From: Candidatus Heimdallarchaeota archaeon | Lineage (GTDB): Archaea > Asgardarchaeota > Heimdallarchaeia > Heimdallarchaeales > Heimdallarchaeaceae | Assembly (NCBI GenBank): GCA_030603505.1 | Contig: JAUVXQ010000019.1 | Span: 1-15,718, forward strand | DNA: 15,718 nucleotides | Direction of reading: 5' to 3' | Shown: piece after piece, positions 12,723-15,718 of the stretch | How the letters are laid out: the number at the start of each line of letters is the position of its first letter | Position numbering within the stretch: the stretch's first letter is position 1 | Program-made: the position numbers and the translations under genes | Notes under the pieces: model-generated | Database searches by the model: none | What the model saw: only the letters and a program-made list of their open reading frames with translations | Told to the model about the DNA's origin: nothing

Positions 12723-14336
12723 TTGCTCCAATTATATCACGTTAGAAACGGAAATGCGTATCCTTTAACTCCTGACACTGTTGCTGAAGTAGGTGATAGT
12801 ATTCTCCTCGCTCATCGCGACGAAGAACCACCATTTGTCAACCAAAACCGGGATCTAGATCTTCATATTCTAGTTATTTCTCCTATAGGTACTATTGTTG
12901 ATTCTGAAAATATCAATTTGTCTGACACTGGTCCTCGAAAAATGTATTCATTTCCAATTTTACCTTCCTTATATTCTGGTGCATATATTTTCCAAATAGA
13001 TGGTGATTTATCTATTAGAAATCAAGTCTTCATCAAAACTGAAAAACGACTGATAAATTACATGTTATTGTATTATGGTGTCAATTTCATAAATTCTAAT
13101 CTAACTCCTTTAAACAACTTTGAAATTGAAATCATGATTTCTCCCAACATATCGCCTCTTCAACATATTACACAACTTGATTGTAATTACAAACCTTCAC
13201 AGCTTATAATTGATAAGGAAGGTAACAAATGGTTAAGCTTCTATTTTCCCCAAATAAAGCCTAAAGAAGAGATTAATATAGGTTACAGAGCGCTGATATT
13301 TTCTAGACTTGTTGCTTTTGATATGACACGCATTCTAGCAGCAGAAGAAAAGGAAGAAGAAATAAGAGTAAACTATCCAGAGGTCTTTTCACAATTCACA
13401 AAATCTGAACCCTTTATAGAATCCAATAACAAAAAGATAATTCAACTAGCAAGTAAATATATGGAATACACACCAATTTCACGAGCTCTTGCATATTTAA
13501 AGCTAGTACAGAAACTTCTAACTTATCGTTCATTGAATGGAGACTTTGGAGCAGCTTTCGCTATTGATAATAGATATGGTGACTGTACAGAATTTGCTTC
13601 TCTATTTGTTAGCTTATGTAGAGCTTCTAACATCCCAGCAAGATTAACAACTAGCTTTAAAATGAGTGAGAAAAATGAATGGGAATACCACGCTCAAGCT
13701 GAGTTTTTTGCTAATGGATTATGGTTTCCAGTAGACCCAACATTGCAACAAGAAACAAGATATTTTCTGCGAGACCCAAGTTGCATTATTTTGCAGAAAG
13801 GGAATAGTTTTGGCAAATCACAAATAAAGGAGATACGTTATCGATATGAACGAATTGATAAACACAAGGTAACAGTTAGATCCTATAAGGAAATTTTCAG
13901 TGAAAAAGATGGTAAAAAAATAAGTGAACTATTAAATCAAAAATCTTACATACCTAGCACACAAGCTTCATTTTTCAGCACTTTTTTGTGGAAATACTCT
14001 GTTCCTACACACGAACTAGAAAAACAAAACAAGCAGATCGAAATTCAAATCACTTGCCCTGAAGTGATTCCTAGCCAAAAACCCACTACTATCCCAGTTT
14101 ATTTGTATAATAGAAACAAGGAAAGCGTTTCAGGTGCATTATTAGTTTCTTTTATTAAAGGAGGAGTTTATATCAATCACTTATTTCCATTAATAATTGA
14201 AGAAAACTCAAGTGAACCAAAAATGGTTGAAATTCCAGCGACTAATTTTGTAGGAGATACTGTAATTGAATTTACTTTTCAGGATGCATTTAATGAGAAA
14301 ATAGGGTTTACTCAAAAAAAAGTGTTGTTCCAGTAA
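12723..14336 (+). CDS. Transglutaminase-like (papain-fold) protein with flanking beta domains
   Basis: A protein of about 537 residues with the transglutaminase-core Cys-His-Asp triad. Counted from TTG 12723, Cys288 is in RYGDCTEFASLFVSLCRA, His323 in EYHAQAEFF and Asp338 in FPVDPT. Family members act as peptidases, cross-linkers or amidases. Residues about 15-100 and 110-200 look like beta-sandwich domains; the second has the usual pre-transglutaminase strand pattern (IDKEGNKWLSFYFPQIKP). The last 100 or so residues form another Ig-like beta domain. No signal peptide or membrane span is evident, which is unusual for this domain layout. The start is non-ATG: GGTGAT at 12713-12718 favours TTG 12723, with TTG 12711 and GTG 12714 as alternatives. 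An in-frame stop at 12690 rules out anything longer. It diverges from the two DUF4350-like surface proteins, a family often found near transglutaminases. Confidence 0.87.
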   Translation: MLQLYHVRNGNAYPLTPDTVAEVGDSILLAHRDEEPPFVNQNRDLDLHILVISPIGTIVDSENINLSDTGPRKMYSFPILPSLYSGAYIFQIDGDLSIRNQVFIKTEKRLINYMLLYYGVNFINSNLTPLNNFEIEIMISPNISPLQHITQLDCNYKPSQLIIDKEGNKWLSFYFPQIKPKEEINIGYRALIFSRLVAFDMTRILAAEEKEEEIRVNYPEVFSQFTKSEPFIESNNKKIIQLASKYMEYTPISRALAYLKLVQKLLTYRSLNGDFGAAFAIDNRYGDCTEFASLFVSLCRASNIPARLTTSFKMSEKNEWEYHAQAEFFANGLWFPVDPTLQQETRYFLRDPSCIILQKGNSFGKSQIKEIRYRYERIDKHKVTVRSYKEIFSEKDGKKISELLNQKSYIPSTQASFFSTFLWKYSVPTHELEKQNKQIEIQITCPEVIPSQKPTTIPVYLYNRNKESVSGALLVSFIKGGVYINHLFPLIIEENSSEPKMVEIPATNFVGDTVIEFTFQDAFNEKIGFTQKKVLFQ

Positions 14337-14361
14337 AAAAGGAAAAAGGAAAAAGGAAAAA
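14337..14361 (-). terminator. Repeated T-tract terminator after the ABC permease gene
   Basis: The 25 bases between the two convergent stop codons contain three perfect GGAAAAA copies (14341-14361) preceded by an A-run. On the minus strand the RNA would read TTTTTCC three times and then T6, directly after the permease stop. This is a good archaeal oligo-T terminator. Confidence 0.55.
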
Positions 14362-15718
14362 CTAAATCCCTGTTATAGCATCAGCTCTTGAACCTAGTAT
14401 AACATTTGTTATAAACAAGCTCATAATTTGTAGAACCATCAAGACGACACCAAGAGCGCAGAATAGTTGAAACTGAAGTGGGTTCCATGCCATTAACCAA
14501 GTAACCGTGCCATGTTTGAAATTCGTAATCAAGAAGATAGTTGTTGACACTTCCGAAAGACAATAAACGAATGAAACTAAAGCACCTGCTAAAACATTAA
14601 GTGAAATCAGAGGTATGGTAATTTTTAGAAAGGTTTTTACTTTTCCAGCCCCTAAATTGAATGATGATTCGTCTAGCACCGGATCTGTCTGTTGTAAGCC
14701 TGCATAAGCTGCTCTTACTGTGAATGGGAATTTCCGAATAGTGTAACCCAATATTAAGAGCACGACAGCACCCCCAACAACAGGATCTAAATGCAATGCT
14801 GCGGTAACATCTTTCAGTCCTAATGTAAACCAGTTTGGATTTGTTCTAGCTATTTCTCCAAAATTAAATGTTCTATAATAGCCAATAGCTAAAACCATTC
14901 CTGGAATAGCAATTGGGATTGTCACTAGAGCATCAAAGAGATTCTTCCCTTTGAATTCTTTCCGGCTCATTACATATGCAGCTAAGGAACCAAGAATAAT
15001 GATTACTATTGCTGCTAAGAAACTGTATAGAAGAGTATTTTTTATATATAGGCTAACTTCGTAGGTTTCTGAAGTGAATATACTCCGATAGAATTCAGAT
15101 GTAAACTCTATCTTATAAGCATGTTTAGACCCTAGAGTCTTCATTATGGACATCAAAAAAATACCAACGTGAACAAGGAGAGAGATTGAAAATAATAGGA
15201 TTAAAAATGGATAGATTATAAGCCCTTTCCATCCAGCTTCGGACATTCGATATTCACCGGCTCTTCCTTTGGATATCATAGAATACTTCCTAAGTGAAAC
15301 ATATTTCCGAATCATGAAAAACCCAATTAGAGCTATAACTAAAAGCAATGCACCTAATACCAATACTGTTGGAGTTATATCAACACTTCCTGCTTTTTGA
15401 AAATTTTCAAAGATATAATACGTCAAATAGTTCTTTGCCATATCATCAGCCATATTTGCAAAAACTAGTGGTGTTCCTACATCCTCCATGGAAAGAATTA
15501 ACACCAATATTGAACCAGCTCCAATACCTGGCAATGCTAGTGGAAGAGTAACTGTTCTGAAAAGTTTGAAACTACTAGCACCTAGGTTTTCAGCTGATTC
15601 TTCCATGCTTGGATCTATATTGAGAAAAGAGGAGAAAGCATTCAAGTAGACTAAAGAATAGAAATGTGATACTTGTACAAAACAGATTGCAATAAAACCA
15701 TTTATAATTATTTTCGCA
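14362..15718 (-). CDS. ABC transporter permease, two fused permease domains (iron/thiamine importer type), N-terminus outside window
   Basis: An inner part of an import channel that works with an ATPase and a solute-binding protein, neither in this window. The reading frame is open from the right edge (15718) to the stop at 14362, about 452 residues. The TTG at 15645 is only an internal codon, because sensible permease sequence (FVQVSHFYSLVYLNAF) continues upstream of it. Two EAA loops that contact the ATPase are visible: EESAENLGASSFKLFRTVTL in the first half and DESSFNLGAGKVKTFLKITI near the C-terminus. Each lies in a BPD_transp_1-type domain. This fused two-domain layout is that of FbpB/AfuB and ThiP permeases (Fe3+ or thiamine; putrescine/spermidine and phosphonate systems are related). 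At least eight membrane spans are visible. The substrate is not determined. Confidence 0.9.
   Translation of the reverse strand, partial: AKIIINGFIAICFVQVSHFYSLVYLNAFSSFLNIDPSMEESAENLGASSFKLFRTVTLPLALPGIGAGSILVLILSMEDVGTPLVFANMADDMAKNYLTYYIFENFQKAGSVDITPTVLVLGALLLVIALIGFFMIRKYVSLRKYSMISKGRAGEYRMSEAGWKGLIIYPFLILLFSISLLVHVGIFLMSIMKTLGSKHAYKIEFTSEFYRSIFTSETYEVSLYIKNTLLYSFLAAIVIIILGSLAAYVMSRKEFKGKNLFDALVTIPIAIPGMVLAIGYYRTFNFGEIARTNPNWFTLGLKDVTAALHLDPVVGGAVVLLILGYTIRKFPFTVRAAYAGLQQTDPVLDESSFNLGAGKVKTFLKITIPLISLNVLAGALVSFVYCLSEVSTTIFLITNFKHGTVTWLMAWNPLQFQLFCALGVVLMVLQIMSLFITNVILGSRADAITGI

Noticed and set aside
15348..15551. 67-codon plus-strand frame and other short frames opposite the permease
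   Set aside because: Antisense to a well-supported membrane domain, and the frame's composition is what membrane-protein codons give in reverse.
14362..15645. Permease beginning at the TTG at 15645
   Set aside because: Upstream codons to the window edge are open and continue a typical permease helix, so the gene is cut by the window rather than starting there.
1..15718. tRNA or rRNA genes, CRISPR arrays, insertion sequences or inteins
   Set aside because: I looked on both strands and found no cloverleaf-like sequence, regularly spaced repeats, transposase motifs or terminal inverted repeats.

Overview
The window is low-GC DNA (roughly one third G+C by eye) and reads as archaeal. Several starts sit 4-7 bases downstream of a GGTG(A)-type ribosome binding site. 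TATA-like boxes lie about 25 bases before starts, T-rich tracts follow stop codons, and the predicted surface proteins carry a signal peptide, many N-glycosylation sequons and one C-terminal membrane anchor. The mix of archaeal signals with a bacterial-looking phosphoglycerate kinase and orphan proteins would fit an Asgard (for example Heimdallarchaeia-like) genome. That placement is inference: no rRNA or other marker gene is present.

Layout. Positions 1-211 (minus) hold the start of a coiled-coil/proline-rich protein that runs off the left edge. Positions 440-1624 (plus) encode an M20D metallo-amidohydrolase. Positions 1643-4120 hold three proteins I do not recognise, one with a possible Cys/His metal site. 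From 4276 to 7954 three plus-strand genes encode a GT4 glycosyltransferase, a DUF2085-like membrane protein, and a 526-residue membrane protein that fuses a VTE5/dolichol-kinase-like half to a DUF92/VTE6-like half. Phosphoglycerate kinase (7976-9235, minus) and a GNAT acetyltransferase (9442-9942, plus) diverge from a shared intergenic region that carries two copies of ATACGTAT.

From 9946 to 12404 (minus) lie two tandem paralogous surface proteins with a GATase-I/DUF4350-like fold. The second is translationally coupled by a GTGA overlap to a 137-residue orphan. Diverging from them is a cytoplasmic-looking transglutaminase-like protein (12723-14336, plus). The right edge holds a double-domain ABC permease of the iron/thiamine importer type (14362-15718, minus), whose N-terminus lies outside the window.

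How they may work together (inference). The kinase fusion could phosphorylate a polyprenol alcohol twice to make the diphosphate. This would be isoprenoid salvage for archaeal lipids or for the lipid carrier used in glycosylation, which fits the GT4 and DUF2085 neighbours. The paralogous glycoproteins, their coupled partner and the transglutaminase-like protein look like one surface-associated system of unknown purpose and are the best candidate here for something undescribed.
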